Shown: positions 43,527-52,198, counted from the stretch's first letter. The stretch: 64,000 nucleotides of DNA from Streptomyces sp. VRA16 Mangrove soil (GCF_017377775.1 NZ_JAFVLN010000028.1:1-64000), one strand, 5' to 3'. Numbers and translations: made by a program. The notes: generated by a model from the letters alone, not told the origin.

Positions 43527-43563
43527 GAAAGCCCCCGGAACCGCACTGGTTCCGGGGGCTTTC
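43527..43563. terminator. Terminator between third EIIC and MBL gene
   Basis: A 16-bp perfect stem, GAAAGCCCCCGGAACC with GGTTCCGGGGGCTTTC, loop GCACT. It sits between convergent genes and can serve both. Confidence 0.88.
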
Positions 43564-43595
43564 CCGTACGTTCTTCCGGGCCCTGCCGCGCCGGA

Positions 43596-44348
43596 TCAGA
43601 TCTCGTACGCCACACCGGGCCTGGCCAGCTCGACCGGGCCGTCGTAGACCCCGCGCGCGTCCGCCACGTTCACCTGCGGATCCGTCCACGGCGGGATGTG
43701 GGTGAGGACGAGCTTGCGGGCCCGGGCGCGCTGCGCGGCCTCGCCCGCCTCGACGCCGTTGAGATGCAGCGCCGGGATGTTCTCCTTGCCGTGCGTGAAC
43801 GCGGCCTCGCACAGGAACAGGTCGGTGTCCGTGGCCAGTTCGTCCAGCGCCTCGCAGGGGCCGGTGTCCCCGGAGTAGGTGAGCGAACGGCCCTCGTGCT
43901 CGACCCGGATCGCGTACGACTCGACGGGATGGCAGACCTTCTCCATACGCACGGAGAAGGGCCCGATCTCGTACGAGCCCGGTTTCACGGTGTGGAAGTC
44001 GAAGACCTCGCTGAAGGCGGAGGCCGAGGGGGTGTCGGCGTGCGCGGTCGTCAGGCGCTGCTCGGTGCCCTCCGGTCCGAAGACCGGGATGGGGGCGCAG
44101 CGCCCGCCGTCGTGGCGGTAGTAGCGCACGACGAAGTACGCGCACATGTCGATGCAGTGGTCCGCGTGCAGATGACTGAGGAAGATCGCGTCGAGGTCGT
44201 ACAGACCACAGTGGCGCTGCAGTTCGCCCAGGGCGCCATTGCCCATGTCGAGAAGCAGCCGGAAGCCGTCGGCCTCGACGAGGTAGCTCGAACAGGCCGA
44301 TTCCGCGGACGGGAACGACCCCGAGCAGCCGACGACGGTGAGCTTCAT
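43596..44348 (-). CDS. MBL-fold metallo-hydrolase, RNase Z-like
   Basis: A 250-aa metallo-beta-lactamase-fold protein. The metal motif is H59-L-H61-A-D63-H64 (LSHLHADHC), with further ligands near YSGDTGPCEALDEL and LVLTHIPPW. The family includes tRNA 3'-processing enzymes, phosphodiesterases and cyclic-phosphate hydrolases; which applies here cannot be told. ATG 44348 follows GGAGG. Confidence 0.86.
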   Translation of the reverse strand: MKLTVVGCSGSFPSAESACSSYLVEADGFRLLLDMGNGALGELQRHCGLYDLDAIFLSHLHADHCIDMCAYFVVRYYRHDGGRCAPIPVFGPEGTEQRLTTAHADTPSASAFSEVFDFHTVKPGSYEIGPFSVRMEKVCHPVESYAIRVEHEGRSLTYSGDTGPCEALDELATDTDLFLCEAAFTHGKENIPALHLNGVEAGEAAQRARARKLVLTHIPPWTDPQVNVADARGVYDGPVELARPGVAYEI

Positions 44349-44580
44349 GAAGCTGGAACCTCCGCGCTGGCGGTCGGAATGCGGGGTGGAGCCAAAAAAT
44401 GGTGGAGCCGGTGGAGCCAGGGAATAGCTAGGGATTCTGTCGAGCGTAAGGCGCAAAAGCGCGGGTGGCTCCTCCGTCACCGGCTGTTGTGGGCGAACTC
44501 ACCTGCGGTGTCACCGGTTCGGGGGGCACCGGACGAACACCGGTCCGGCAGCGCGCCCCGTACACCCCACCGGTACCGTC

Positions 44581-45027
44581 ATGCGTATGGACACGTCATG
44601 GTGGCTGGCGCTCGCGGCCGTCGTGCTGCTCGCGCTCGTCGCGACGCTGGTGGACGGGTGGGGACGGGGGTCGGCGCGGCGCCGGCTGCGGCACGCGCCG
44701 CGCGCGGGGGTGGCCGGGGGGCCTCGGCCCGGGGAGATCTGGTGGGCGCTCGTGCCCTACGAGGACGGGCCCGGCGGGAAGGACCGGCCCTGTCTCGTCC
44801 TCGATCAGCGGGGCGGTGTCGTGCTCGTCGCGAAGATCACCAGCCGGTACCACGAGGAGCGGCCCGGGGTGATTCCGCTGCCGCCGGGCACGGTGAGTGA
44901 CGCGCGGGGGCGGGCCAGCTATCTGGAGACGGACGAGCGCCGTGAGGTTCCGGTGCGCGATTTCCGGCGCCGGGCGGGGGTCGTCGACCCGGTGCTGTGG
45001 GACCAGGTCCGGCATCTGGGGTGGTGA
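44581..45027 (+). CDS. Membrane-anchored PemK/MazF-like protein
   Basis: A 148-aa protein with an N-terminal helix (WWLALAAVVLLALVATLV) and a PemK-fold domain (about 50-148: PGEIWWALVPYEDG, KDRPCLVLD, VLVAKITSRYH, VPVRDFRRRAGVVDP). PemK/MazF proteins are usually soluble RNases with a partner antitoxin. No antitoxin gene is next to it, and the helix would tether it to the membrane. It is more likely a non-toxic or specialised relative. ATG 44581 or 44587; no clear ribosome site. Confidence 0.75.
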   Translation: MRMDTSWWLALAAVVLLALVATLVDGWGRGSARRRLRHAPRAGVAGGPRPGEIWWALVPYEDGPGGKDRPCLVLDQRGGVVLVAKITSRYHEERPGVIPLPPGTVSDARGRASYLETDERREVPVRDFRRRAGVVDPVLWDQVRHLGW

Positions 45028-45051
45028 GCGGTGCTCCCGTCACCGGGCGCG

Positions 45052-45340
45052 GCTCCGGTGGGGGCTCGTCGCGCAGTTCCCCGCGCCCCTGGCTCGTACT
45101 TCGTCCACGGCCCGGTGGCCGCTTCTCGCGCAGTTCCCCGCGCCCCTGAGGCAGGCGCTCTGCGCCGCCTCCCCTTGAGGCCGCGCTCCGCGCGCTCCTG
45201 ATGAGGGGCAGGTGGCGCGCCTCTGACGAGATGGCGCACGTAGTGCGCATCTCAGGGGCGCGGGGAACTGCGCGAGAAGCCCCACCGGGCCGCACCCGAC
45301 CGACAACCCAGGGGCGCGGGGAACTGCGCGAGAAGCCCCC
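45052..45340. repeat. Four copies of dispersed intergenic repeat
   Basis: The 337-bp gap between two convergent genes has GGGGCGCGGGGAACTGCGCG in both orientations: inverted near 45070-45092 and 45130-45149, direct at 45254-45274 and 45311-45331. The inverted-direct layout can form large hairpins and probably acts as a bidirectional terminator. No gene is seen. Confidence 0.85.
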
Positions 45341-45364
45341 ACGCACCCGCCCCGTCGGCGAGAC

Positions 45365-46315
45365 CTAGGCCCAGAGCTGGCCGTGGAGGACCTCGATGGC
45401 CTCCTCCGTCGTCGCGGCGGTGTAGACGCCCGTCGACAGGTACTTCCAGCCGCCGTCGGCGACGACGAAGACGATGTCCGCCGACTCCCCCGCCTTCAGG
45501 GCCTTCTTGCCGACGCCGATCGCGGCGTGCAGCGCCGCGCCGGTGGAGACACCCGCGAAGATGCCCTCCTGCTGCAGCAGCTCACGCGTACGCGTCACCG
45601 CGTCGGCGGACCCCACCGAGAAGCGCGTGGTCAGCACCGAGGCGTCGTACAGCTCGGGGACGAAGCCCTCGTCCAGGTTGCGCAGGCCGTAGACCAGGTC
45701 GTCGTAGCGCGGCTCGGCCGCGACGATCTTGATGTCCGGCTTGTGCTCGCGCAGATAGCGGCCCACGCCCATGAGCGTGCCGGTGGTGCCGAGGCCCGCC
45801 ACGAAGTGGGTGACCGAGGGCAGGTCGGCGAGGATCTCCGGGCCGGTCGTCGCGTAGTGCGCGCCCGCGTTGTCCGGGTTGCCGTACTGGTAGAGCATCA
45901 CCCAGTCCGGGTGCTGCTCGGCCAGCTCCTTGGCGATCCGGACGGCGGTGTTGGAGCCGCCCGCGGCCGGGGAGGGGATGATCTCGGCGCCCCACATGGC
46001 GAGCAGGTCGCGCCGCTCCTGCGAGGTGTTCTCCGGCATGACGCAGACGATGCGGTAGCCCTTGAGGCGGGCCGCCATCGCCAGCGAGATGCCGGTGTTG
46101 CCGGAGGTGGGCTCCAGGATGGTGTCCCCGGGCTTGATCCGGCCTTCCTTCTCGGCCTGCTCGATCATGTGGAGCGCGGGGCGGTCCTTGACCGAACCGG
46201 TCGGGTTGCGGTCTTCCAGCTTCGCCCAGATCCGTACGTCGTCGGAGGGGCTGAGCCGCGGCAGGCGCACCAGAGGGGTGTTGCCGACCGCGGCCAACGG
46301 GCTGTCGTAGCGCAT
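45365..46315 (-). CDS. cysM: CysM-type cysteine synthase (CysO-dependent)
   Basis: A 316-aa PLP enzyme. The Schiff-base Lys is K43 in PTGSVKDRPA, and phosphate-binding EPTSGNTGISLA and GLGTTGTLMGVGRYL are present. By neighbourhood (cysO 20 nt upstream, mec nearby) it matches the CysM branch that makes cysteine from O-phosphoserine and sulfur carried on CysO thiocarboxylate. The shortened active-site entry and tail fit CysM rather than CysK. Confidence 0.92.
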   Translation of the reverse strand: MRYDSPLAAVGNTPLVRLPRLSPSDDVRIWAKLEDRNPTGSVKDRPALHMIEQAEKEGRIKPGDTILEPTSGNTGISLAMAARLKGYRIVCVMPENTSQERRDLLAMWGAEIIPSPAAGGSNTAVRIAKELAEQHPDWVMLYQYGNPDNAGAHYATTGPEILADLPSVTHFVAGLGTTGTLMGVGRYLREHKPDIKIVAAEPRYDDLVYGLRNLDEGFVPELYDASVLTTRFSVGSADAVTRTRELLQQEGIFAGVSTGAALHAAIGVGKKALKAGESADIVFVVADGGWKYLSTGVYTAATTEEAIEVLHGQLWA

Positions 46316-46335
46316 GAGTTGCCGGTTCCCGCGGC

Positions 46336-46614
46336 TCAGCGCATGCCGCCGGCCACAGCCGGCAGGATCGTGACGTTGTCGCCGTCGGCGAGCTTGGTCT
46401 CGATGCCGTCCAGGAAGCGGACGTCCTCGTCGTTCAGGTAGACGTTCACGAAGCGGCGCAGCTGGCCGTTGTCCACGATGCGAGCGGCGATGCCCGCATG
46501 CCGGGTGTCCAGGTCGGCGAAGAGCTGGGCGAGCGTGTCCCCGCTGCCCTCGACGGCCTTGGCGCCGTCGGTGTAGGTGCGGAGGATGGTCGGGATGCGG
46601 ACCTCGATGGCCAT
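46336..46614 (-). CDS. cysO: Sulfur-carrier protein CysO (MoaD/ThiS family)
   Basis: A 92-aa ubiquitin-like sulfur carrier (VRIPTILRTYTDGAK, VNVYLNDEDVRFLDG, GDNVTILPAVAGG). The C-terminus is GG followed by two extra residues, M91-R92. To carry sulfur the tail must end in GG, so the Met-Arg must first be removed, probably by the JAMM protease Mec encoded upstream. ATG 46614 follows AGGAG. Confidence 0.92.
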   Translation of the reverse strand: MAIEVRIPTILRTYTDGAKAVEGSGDTLAQLFADLDTRHAGIAARIVDNGQLRRFVNVYLNDEDVRFLDGIETKLADGDNVTILPAVAGGMR

Positions 46615-46706
46615 GCTGGGCTCCTGTCAGGAGTCGGAAGTCGAGTGGGTGGGCGCGCGGCGGCGCTTCCGTACGGACCGGTTCGGCGGAGGTACGGCGG
46701 TGCGGC

Positions 46707-46808
46707 TCAGCGCGAACAGATGGCGCTGGCGAGGCGGCACAGGTCGACGTGCAGCCGCGCCACGAGCAGCGTGCCCGGCGTCTTTTCGCTCACGTCGTGG
46801 AGAACCAT
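46707..46808 (-). CDS. Cysteine-containing leader peptide (putative attenuator)
   Basis: A 33-aa reading frame, MVLHDVSEKTPGTLLVARLH followed by VDLCRLASAICSR and a stop, 92 nt before cysO. The ending VDLCRLASAxC matches a leader-peptide family found upstream of sulfur genes in actinobacteria, where ribosome pausing at Cys codons under cysteine limitation controls the downstream genes. The two Cys codons close to its end support this. It is too short to be an ordinary enzyme. Confidence 0.82.
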   Translation of the reverse strand: MVLHDVSEKTPGTLLVARLHVDLCRLASAICSR

Positions 46809-46888
46809 GCGCTCATCGTATCGATTCCCGGCCGGGATCCCGGAGTGTGATCTCACCATGCGATCGAAAATCGTCCGCGGGCTGAGAT

Positions 46889-47305
46889 CTAGGCGGTGAC
46901 CTCGACCTCTTCCTCGGTCACTTCGCCGTCGACGATACGGAAGGAGCGGAACTGGAAGGGGCCCGCGTCGTCGGTGTCGGCGGTGGAGACCAGGACATAG
47001 TGGGCGCCCGGCTCGTTCGCGTAGGTGATGTCGGTGCGGGACGGGTACGCCTCGGTCGCCGTGTGCGAGTGGTAGACGATCACCGGCTCCTCGTCGCGGT
47101 CGTCCATCTCCCGGTAGAGCTTCAGCAGATCCGTGGAGTCGAACTCGTAGAACGTGGGCGAGCGCGCCGCGTTGAGCATCGGGATGAAGCGCTCGGGCCG
47201 GCCCTCGCCGACGGGGCCCGCGACGACGCCGCACGCCTCGTCGGGGTGGTCCTTGCGGGCGTGGTCCACGATCTGGTCATAGAGAGCCTGGGAGATTTTC
47301 AGCAT
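46889..47305 (-). CDS. mec: JAMM/MPN metalloprotease Mec
   Basis: A 138-aa zinc protease of the JAMM family. The complete motif is present: E23 (DEACGV) and H79-x-H81-x7-S89-x2-D92. In mycobacteria Mec releases cysteine from the CysO-cysteine adduct; here it may also trim the Met-Arg from CysO. It lies 80 nt before the leader peptide. Confidence 0.93.
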   Translation of the reverse strand: MLKISQALYDQIVDHARKDHPDEACGVVAGPVGEGRPERFIPMLNAARSPTFYEFDSTDLLKLYREMDDRDEEPVIVYHSHTATEAYPSRTDITYANEPGAHYVLVSTADTDDAGPFQFRSFRIVDGEVTEEEVEVTA

Positions 47306-47317
47306 GGCGTCAGCATA

Positions 47318-47368
47318 AGCAGGCGGGCTGCCGCGTACCGGATGTCGGTACGCGGCAGCCCGCCTGCT
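47318..47368 (-). terminator. Strong terminator between permease and mec
   Basis: A 22-bp perfect stem, core CAGGCGGGCTGCCGCGTACC with its complement, loop GGATGTC. It lies just past the permease stop and insulates mec, whose start is 13 nt away. Confidence 0.92.
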
Positions 47369-47381
47369 GAGACGCGGTGGA

Positions 47382-48818
47382 TCAGTTGCGCTTCGCGAAC
47401 GCGGCGCCTTCCGGGTTGCGGGACTTGAGCACCAGGTAGGCGACCGCCAGGATCGCGCCCCACACCGGGGCCGCGTACAGCGAGACCCGGGCGTCCTTGT
47501 CGATGCCCATCATCACGATGACCATCGCGATGAACGCCAGCGAGAGGATGCTCGCCCAGACGCCGCCCGGGGAGCGGAACTCCGACTTGGGGAGCTCGCC
47601 GCGGTCGGACTTGAGGCGGTAGCGGATCTGGCAGATCAGGATGACGATCCAGGCCCACATGCCGGAGATGGTGGCGAAGGAGACGACGTAGTTGAACGCC
47701 TCGCCGGGCCACTGGTAGTTGATCCAGACGCCGATCAGCATCATCGCGGCGGAGAACGTGGTGCCGATCAGCGGCAGGCCGTTCCTGTTGAGCTTGGTGA
47801 AGAACTGCGGGCCCTGGCCGTTGAGCGCGAGGTCGCGCAGCATGCGGCCCGTCGAGTACATGCCCGAGTTGCAGGACGACAGGGCGGCGGTGAGGACCAC
47901 GAAGTTCACGATGCCCGCGCCCGCGGACATGCCCATCCGGGAGAAGGCCTCGACGAAGGGGCTCTTGCCCGCCTCGAAGCTCGTCCACGGCACGACCGAG
48001 AGGATCATGATCAGGGCGCCGACGTAGAAGACGGCGATGCGCCACGGCACGGTGTTGATGGCCTTCGGCAGGACGGTCTTGGCGTCCTTGGCCTCGCCCG
48101 CGGTGACGCCGACCAGCTCGACGGCGAGGAAGGCGAACATGACCATCTGGAGGGTCATCAGGGTGTTGCCGATGCCGTGCGGGAAGAAGCCGCCGTCGCT
48201 CCACAGGTGGGTCACGGAGGCGGTGTCGCCGGCGTCGGAGAAGCCGAGGGTGAGGATGCCGGCGCAGATCAGGATCATGCCGACGATGGCGGTGACCTTG
48301 ACCATGGAGAACCAGAACTCCAGCTCACCGAAGAGCTTCACCGAGATCAGGTTCACGCCGTACAGGATGATCGTGAAGACGAGCGCGGAGATCCATTGCG
48401 GGATGTTCCACCAGTACGTCATATAGGTGGCCGCCGCCGTCACCTCGGTCATGCCGGTGATGACCCAGAAGAGCCAGTACGTCCAGCCGGTGACGAAGCC
48501 CGCGAAGGGGCCGATGAACTCGCGCGCGTACTCCGAGAACGAGCCGGAGACCGGGCGGTACATGAGGAGCTCGCCGAGCGCCCGCATGATGAAGAAGATG
48601 ACGACGCCCGCGATGGCGTACGCGAGGATCAGGCTGGGGCCGGCCTTGGAGATGCCCTTGCCCGCGCCCAGGAAGAGGCCGGTGCCGATGGCGCCGCCGA
48701 TGGCGATCATCTGGATCTGCCGGGACCCCAGGCCCCGCTGGTAGCCCTCCTCACCGGGGGCTTCTCCGCTCACGGCCTCATTGCCGGCGTTGTGCTTGTC
48801 GACCTGCACCGAGGTCAT
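47382..48818 (-). CDS. Amino-acid permease (APC family)
   Basis: A 478-aa twelve-helix amino-acid:H+ symporter. The AAT-branch landmarks are IQMIAIGGAIGTGLFLGAGK (helix 1), MRALGELLMYRPVSGSFSEYARE (helix 2-3), FAFLAVELVGVTAGEAKD (helix 6) and ALSSCNSGMYSTGRMLRDLA (helix 8). AnsP-, GabP- and CycA-like proteins share these; which amino acid it moves is not clear. ATG 48818 has AAGG ahead. A strong terminator follows. Confidence 0.9.
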   Translation of the reverse strand: MTSVQVDKHNAGNEAVSGEAPGEEGYQRGLGSRQIQMIAIGGAIGTGLFLGAGKGISKAGPSLILAYAIAGVVIFFIMRALGELLMYRPVSGSFSEYAREFIGPFAGFVTGWTYWLFWVITGMTEVTAAATYMTYWWNIPQWISALVFTIILYGVNLISVKLFGELEFWFSMVKVTAIVGMILICAGILTLGFSDAGDTASVTHLWSDGGFFPHGIGNTLMTLQMVMFAFLAVELVGVTAGEAKDAKTVLPKAINTVPWRIAVFYVGALIMILSVVPWTSFEAGKSPFVEAFSRMGMSAGAGIVNFVVLTAALSSCNSGMYSTGRMLRDLALNGQGPQFFTKLNRNGLPLIGTTFSAAMMLIGVWINYQWPGEAFNYVVSFATISGMWAWIVILICQIRYRLKSDRGELPKSEFRSPGGVWASILSLAFIAMVIVMMGIDKDARVSLYAAPVWGAILAVAYLVLKSRNPEGAAFAKRN

Positions 48819-49140
48819 GATGTGCGCCTTTCTCCATGCCGATCCGTGCCGTGCGCGGCTCGGATCGACTGTGACGATCCTTCGGGCTCTGCGGCCCTGG
48901 ATGGATGGAGCTTTCTGCCTACCGGCGGTCGGCCGGTGGAGGCGCACCTGACGGGACGGGGGTGGTGTCCGTCAGGCGGTCGTGAAGATCTATCACGCTG
49001 TTCATATTGATCGACAAGGGCGTTTGTGGCGCGCACCACAGGAAAAACGGGACAAAAGCGCCCCGCTTCCCCATAGGGGAACGGGGCGGTGACACGATCG
49101 TTATCCGGATTTGAGCGTCCGCTGAGCGAACGTTTTCCGG
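48819..49140. other. 322-bp gap upstream of permease
   Basis: The part nearest the permease is AT-richer (GATCTATCACGCTGTTCATA at 48986-49005 and around) and probably holds its promoter. The remainder contains the terminator at 49059-49088. No other gene is seen. Confidence 0.5.
49059..49088 (-). terminator. Terminator after DUF2017 gene
   Basis: A two-step hairpin with stems CGCCCCG/CGGGGCG and TTCCCC/GGGGAA around loop AT. It lies 53 nt past the DUF2017 stop. Confidence 0.75.
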
Positions 49141-49743
49141 TTACGGCATCAGGGTCTCGACGAGGGTCTCCTGCAGGCCCCCCAGCCACAGATACGCCAT
49201 CACCATCGGTTTGCGCGGGTCCTCGTCGGGGAGGCGGTAGAGGAGATCGGTGTCCTCCTCGTCGGTGATGTCGAGCCGGGTGCCGATCGCGAGCCGCAGG
49301 TCGTTGAGGGCACGCATCCACTGAACGGACTCGGGCGGCGTCAGCTTGAGGACCGCGCCGCCGCTGTCGGCGGAGGTCAGCGCGTCGAGCGAGCGGACCA
49401 CGGCGAGGGCGTCCTCGCGCTTGCCGGCCCGCAGATCGTTCTCGGTGAAGCGCCTGAACTCCGAGGAGTGCGCGTCCAGCTCGGCCTGCGACGCCTCGTC
49501 GTCGGGCGCGCCGGGACCGCCGTACGCGTCCGGGAACAGCCGGCGCAGCACCGGGTCGGCGGGCGGCTCGCTGGGCCCCTCGGCGAAGAGCTCGGCGAGC
49601 GGGTCGTCGAAGGCCTCACCGCCGGGGCCGGGGCCGATCAGCTCCAGGAGCTGCACGGCCAGCGAGCGGATGATGGAGATCTCGACGTCGTCGAGGGCGA
49701 CGGCGGCCCCGCCGCCGGGGATCGGTTCGAAGTGTCCGGGCAT
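49141..49743 (-). CDS. DUF2017 protein
   Basis: A 200-aa soluble protein of the actinobacterial DUF2017 family (FEPIPGGGAAVALDDVEISIIRSL, RRLFPDAYGG, FRRFTENDLRAGKR, WMRALNDLRLAIGTRL). It directly follows clpS with a gap of 22 nt, an arrangement that is usual in actinobacteria. It may work with the ClpS adaptor; no function is known. Confidence 0.9.
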   Translation of the reverse strand: MPGHFEPIPGGGAAVALDDVEISIIRSLAVQLLELIGPGPGGEAFDDPLAELFAEGPSEPPADPVLRRLFPDAYGGPGAPDDEASQAELDAHSSEFRRFTENDLRAGKREDALAVVRSLDALTSADSGGAVLKLTPPESVQWMRALNDLRLAIGTRLDITDEEDTDLLYRLPDEDPRKPMVMAYLWLGGLQETLVETLMP

Positions 49744-49765
49744 GAGTACGGCGCTGCTTCCCCTG

Positions 49766-50083
49766 TTACTTGCGGTCCTGTTGCAGCGTGGCCCACAGGC
49801 CGTAGCCGTGCATCGCCTGCACGTCCCGCTCCATCTCCTCGCGGGTGCCGCTGGAGACGACCGCCCGCCCCTTGTGGTGGACGTCCAGCATGAGCTTGGT
49901 GGCCTTCTGCTTCGAGTACCCGAAGTACGTCTGGAACACGTAGGTCACGTAACTCATCAGATTGACCGGATCGTTGTGGACGAGCGTGATCCAGGGGACG
50001 TCCGGCTCGGGGACGACGAACGCTTCCTCCGTCGTCTCGGGGCTTTCGATCTCAAGGGGTGCTGGGGCCGTCACACGGCCCAT
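49766..50083 (-). CDS. clpS: ClpS adaptor protein
   Basis: A 105-aa adaptor that delivers N-degron substrates to ClpAP/ClpCP. The core is PWITLVHNDPVNLMSYVTYVF, KATKLMLDVHHKGRAVVSSG and EMERDVQAMHGYGLW. The acidic N-terminal stretch is variable in actinobacteria. ATG 50083 or GTG 50074 are both possible. Confidence 0.92.
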   Translation of the reverse strand: MGRVTAPAPLEIESPETTEEAFVVPEPDVPWITLVHNDPVNLMSYVTYVFQTYFGYSKQKATKLMLDVHHKGRAVVSSGTREEMERDVQAMHGYGLWATLQQDRK

Positions 50084-50164
50084 GCTGCCACTCGCAGGGG
50101 GTGTCCGCACAAATGGACCCCAGAAATCGTCACCTTGACGCTAATCCGGGGTAGCATCCAGCGT

Positions 50165-51493
50165 ATGAACACAGCGGACCTTGGCCTGCCGGTGGATGTT
50201 CCGTCGACAGCGCTCTTCACCGATCACTACGAGCTGACGATGCTGCAGGCCGCCCTCCGTGCGGGCACGGCCGACCGGCGCTCGGTCTTCGAGGTCTTCA
50301 CCCGCAGGCTGCCCGAGGGCCGCCGCTACGGTGTCGTCGCGGGCACCGGGCGGGTCCTGGACGCCGTCGAGAACTTCCGCTTCGACCCGGCCGTGCTCGG
50401 CTTCCTGCGCGAGCGCTCGGTGGTGGACGAGGCGACACTGGAGTGGCTGGCGCAGTATCGGTTCTCCGGAGACGTCTGGGGCTACCCGGAGGGCGAGGTC
50501 TACTTCCCGGGCTCGCCGATCCTGCGCGTCGAGGGCTCCTTCGCCGAGTGCGTGCTCCTGGAGACGGTGATCCTCTCGATCCTCAACCACGACTCGGCGA
50601 TCGCCGCCGCGGCCTCCCGGATGTCCTCGGCCGCCGGGGACCGGCCGCTGATCGAGATGGGCGCCCGGCGCACCCACGAGCTGGCCGCCGTGGCCGCCTC
50701 GCGCGCCGCCTACGTGGGCGGCTTCGCGACCACCTCCGACCTGGCGGCCGGGTTCCGGTACGGGATCCCGACGGTCGGCACGAGCGCGCACGCGTTCACC
50801 CTGCTGCACGACTCCGAGCGGGACGCCTTCCGGGCCCAGGTCGACTCCCTCGGCGAGGGCACGACCCTGCTCGTGGACACGTACGACGTGACCGAGGCGG
50901 TCCGTACCGCGGTGGAGATCGCGGGCCCGAAGCTCGGCGCCGTCCGGATCGACTCCGGCGACCTGCTGCTCGTCGCGCACCGGGTGCGCCAGCAGCTCGA
51001 CGACCTGGGCGCGAAGGACACCAAGATCGTGGTCACCTCGGACCTCGACGAGTACGCCATCGCCTCGCTCGCGGCGGCGCCCGTGGACGCGTACGGCGTC
51101 GGTACGCAGCTGGTGACCGGCTCGGGACACCCGACCTGCTCCATGGTCTACAAGCTGGTCGCGCGCGCCGAGAGCGCCGATCCGAAGGCGCCGCTGACGG
51201 CGGTCGCCAAGAAGTCGGCGGGCGGCAAGACGTCCATCGGCGGGCGCAAGTGGGCCGCGCGCCGGCTCGACGCGGGCGGGGTCGCCGAGGCCGAGGTCGT
51301 CGGCACCGGGGCCGTCCCGGCCGAGCTCGCCGACCGGCAGCTCCTCGTCGAGCTGATCAAGGGCGGCGAGGTGGTGGCCCGCGAGCCGCTCGACACCGTG
51401 CGGGAGCGGCACATCGCCGCGCGCGACGGGCTGCCGCTGTCGGCGACGCAGCTGTCGCGGGGCGAGGCCGTCATCCCGACGGAATATCTCTGA
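50165..51493 (+). CDS. pncB: Nicotinate phosphoribosyltransferase
   Basis: A 442-aa NAD-salvage enzyme that joins nicotinate with PRPP using ATP. Landmarks are TALFTDHYELTMLQAAL (start of fold), the phosphorylatable His in GTSAHAFTLLHD, LLVDTYDVTEAV and VRIDSGDL. It is full length. It stands 103 nt before pncA, and both work in the same pathway. Confidence 0.95.
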   Translation: MNTADLGLPVDVPSTALFTDHYELTMLQAALRAGTADRRSVFEVFTRRLPEGRRYGVVAGTGRVLDAVENFRFDPAVLGFLRERSVVDEATLEWLAQYRFSGDVWGYPEGEVYFPGSPILRVEGSFAECVLLETVILSILNHDSAIAAAASRMSSAAGDRPLIEMGARRTHELAAVAASRAAYVGGFATTSDLAAGFRYGIPTVGTSAHAFTLLHDSERDAFRAQVDSLGEGTTLLVDTYDVTEAVRTAVEIAGPKLGAVRIDSGDLLLVAHRVRQQLDDLGAKDTKIVVTSDLDEYAIASLAAAPVDAYGVGTQLVTGSGHPTCSMVYKLVARAESADPKAPLTAVAKKSAGGKTSIGGRKWAARRLDAGGVAEAEVVGTGAVPAELADRQLLVELIKGGEVVAREPLDTVRERHIAARDGLPLSATQLSRGEAVIPTEYL

Positions 51494-51596
51494 GGGACAT
51501 GCGGCCCCTGCGGGCCGCTCCGCGCCCCAATTGCCCTCTCCCGCAACGCACTTGAAGCTTCTACGCTCGTAGTCTCCGAACCGAAGGACGTCCACC

Positions 51597-52187
51597 ATGC
51601 GCCGCGCCTTGATCGTCGTAGACGTGCAGAACGACTTCTGCGAGGGCGGCAGCCTCGCGGTGGCCGGGGGTGCCGATGTGGCTGCCGCGATCACCGATCT
51701 GATCGGGCAGGCCGGGGGCGGCGGCTACCAGCACGTCGTCGCCACCCGCGACCACCACATCGCGCCCGGCGACCACTTCGCCGACCACCCCGACTACACG
51801 CACTCGTGGCCGGCGCACTGCGTCGCCGGGACCGAGGGTGTCGGGTTCCACCCGAACTTCGCGCCCGCCGTCGCCTCCGGCGCCATCGACGCCGTCTTCG
51901 ACAAGGGGGCGTACGCGGCCGCGTACAGCGGGTTCGAAGGGGCCGACGAGAACGGGCTGTCCCTGGCGGACTGGCTGCGGGAGCGGGAGATCGACGAGGT
52001 GGACGTCGTCGGCATCGCCACGGACCACTGTGTGCGGGCCACGGCGCTCGACGCCGCGCGCGAGGGGTTCCGCACGCAGGTGCTGCTGGACCTCACCGCG
52101 GGGGTCGCCGCCGCCACGACCGAGGCCGCCCTCTCCGAGCTGAAGGACGCCGGGGTCGAACTGACCGGGAAGCCCGTCGTGGCCTAG
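51597..52187 (+). CDS. pncA: Nicotinamidase
   Basis: A 196-aa amidase turning nicotinamide into nicotinate. The triad is D9 (VVDVQNDFC), K103 (FDKGAY) and C145 (GIATDHCVRATALDA). Metal-binding residues near RDHHIAPGDHFADH are kept. It feeds PncB. Pyrazinamide activation is a known property of the family. Start ATG 51597. Confidence 0.95.
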   Translation: MRRALIVVDVQNDFCEGGSLAVAGGADVAAAITDLIGQAGGGGYQHVVATRDHHIAPGDHFADHPDYTHSWPAHCVAGTEGVGFHPNFAPAVASGAIDAVFDKGAYAAAYSGFEGADENGLSLADWLREREIDEVDVVGIATDHCVRATALDAAREGFRTQVLLDLTAGVAAATTEAALSELKDAGVELTGKPVVA

Positions 52188-52198
52188 GGACCAGGGCG

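Noticed and set aside
44581..45027. Toxin-antitoxin pair
   Set aside because: No antitoxin-like frame lies on either side; only the PemK-fold protein is supported.
46707..47234. 175-codon minus-strand frame across mec
   Set aside because: Only its last 33 codons resemble a protein (the leader peptide); the rest is a shadow of mec in another frame.
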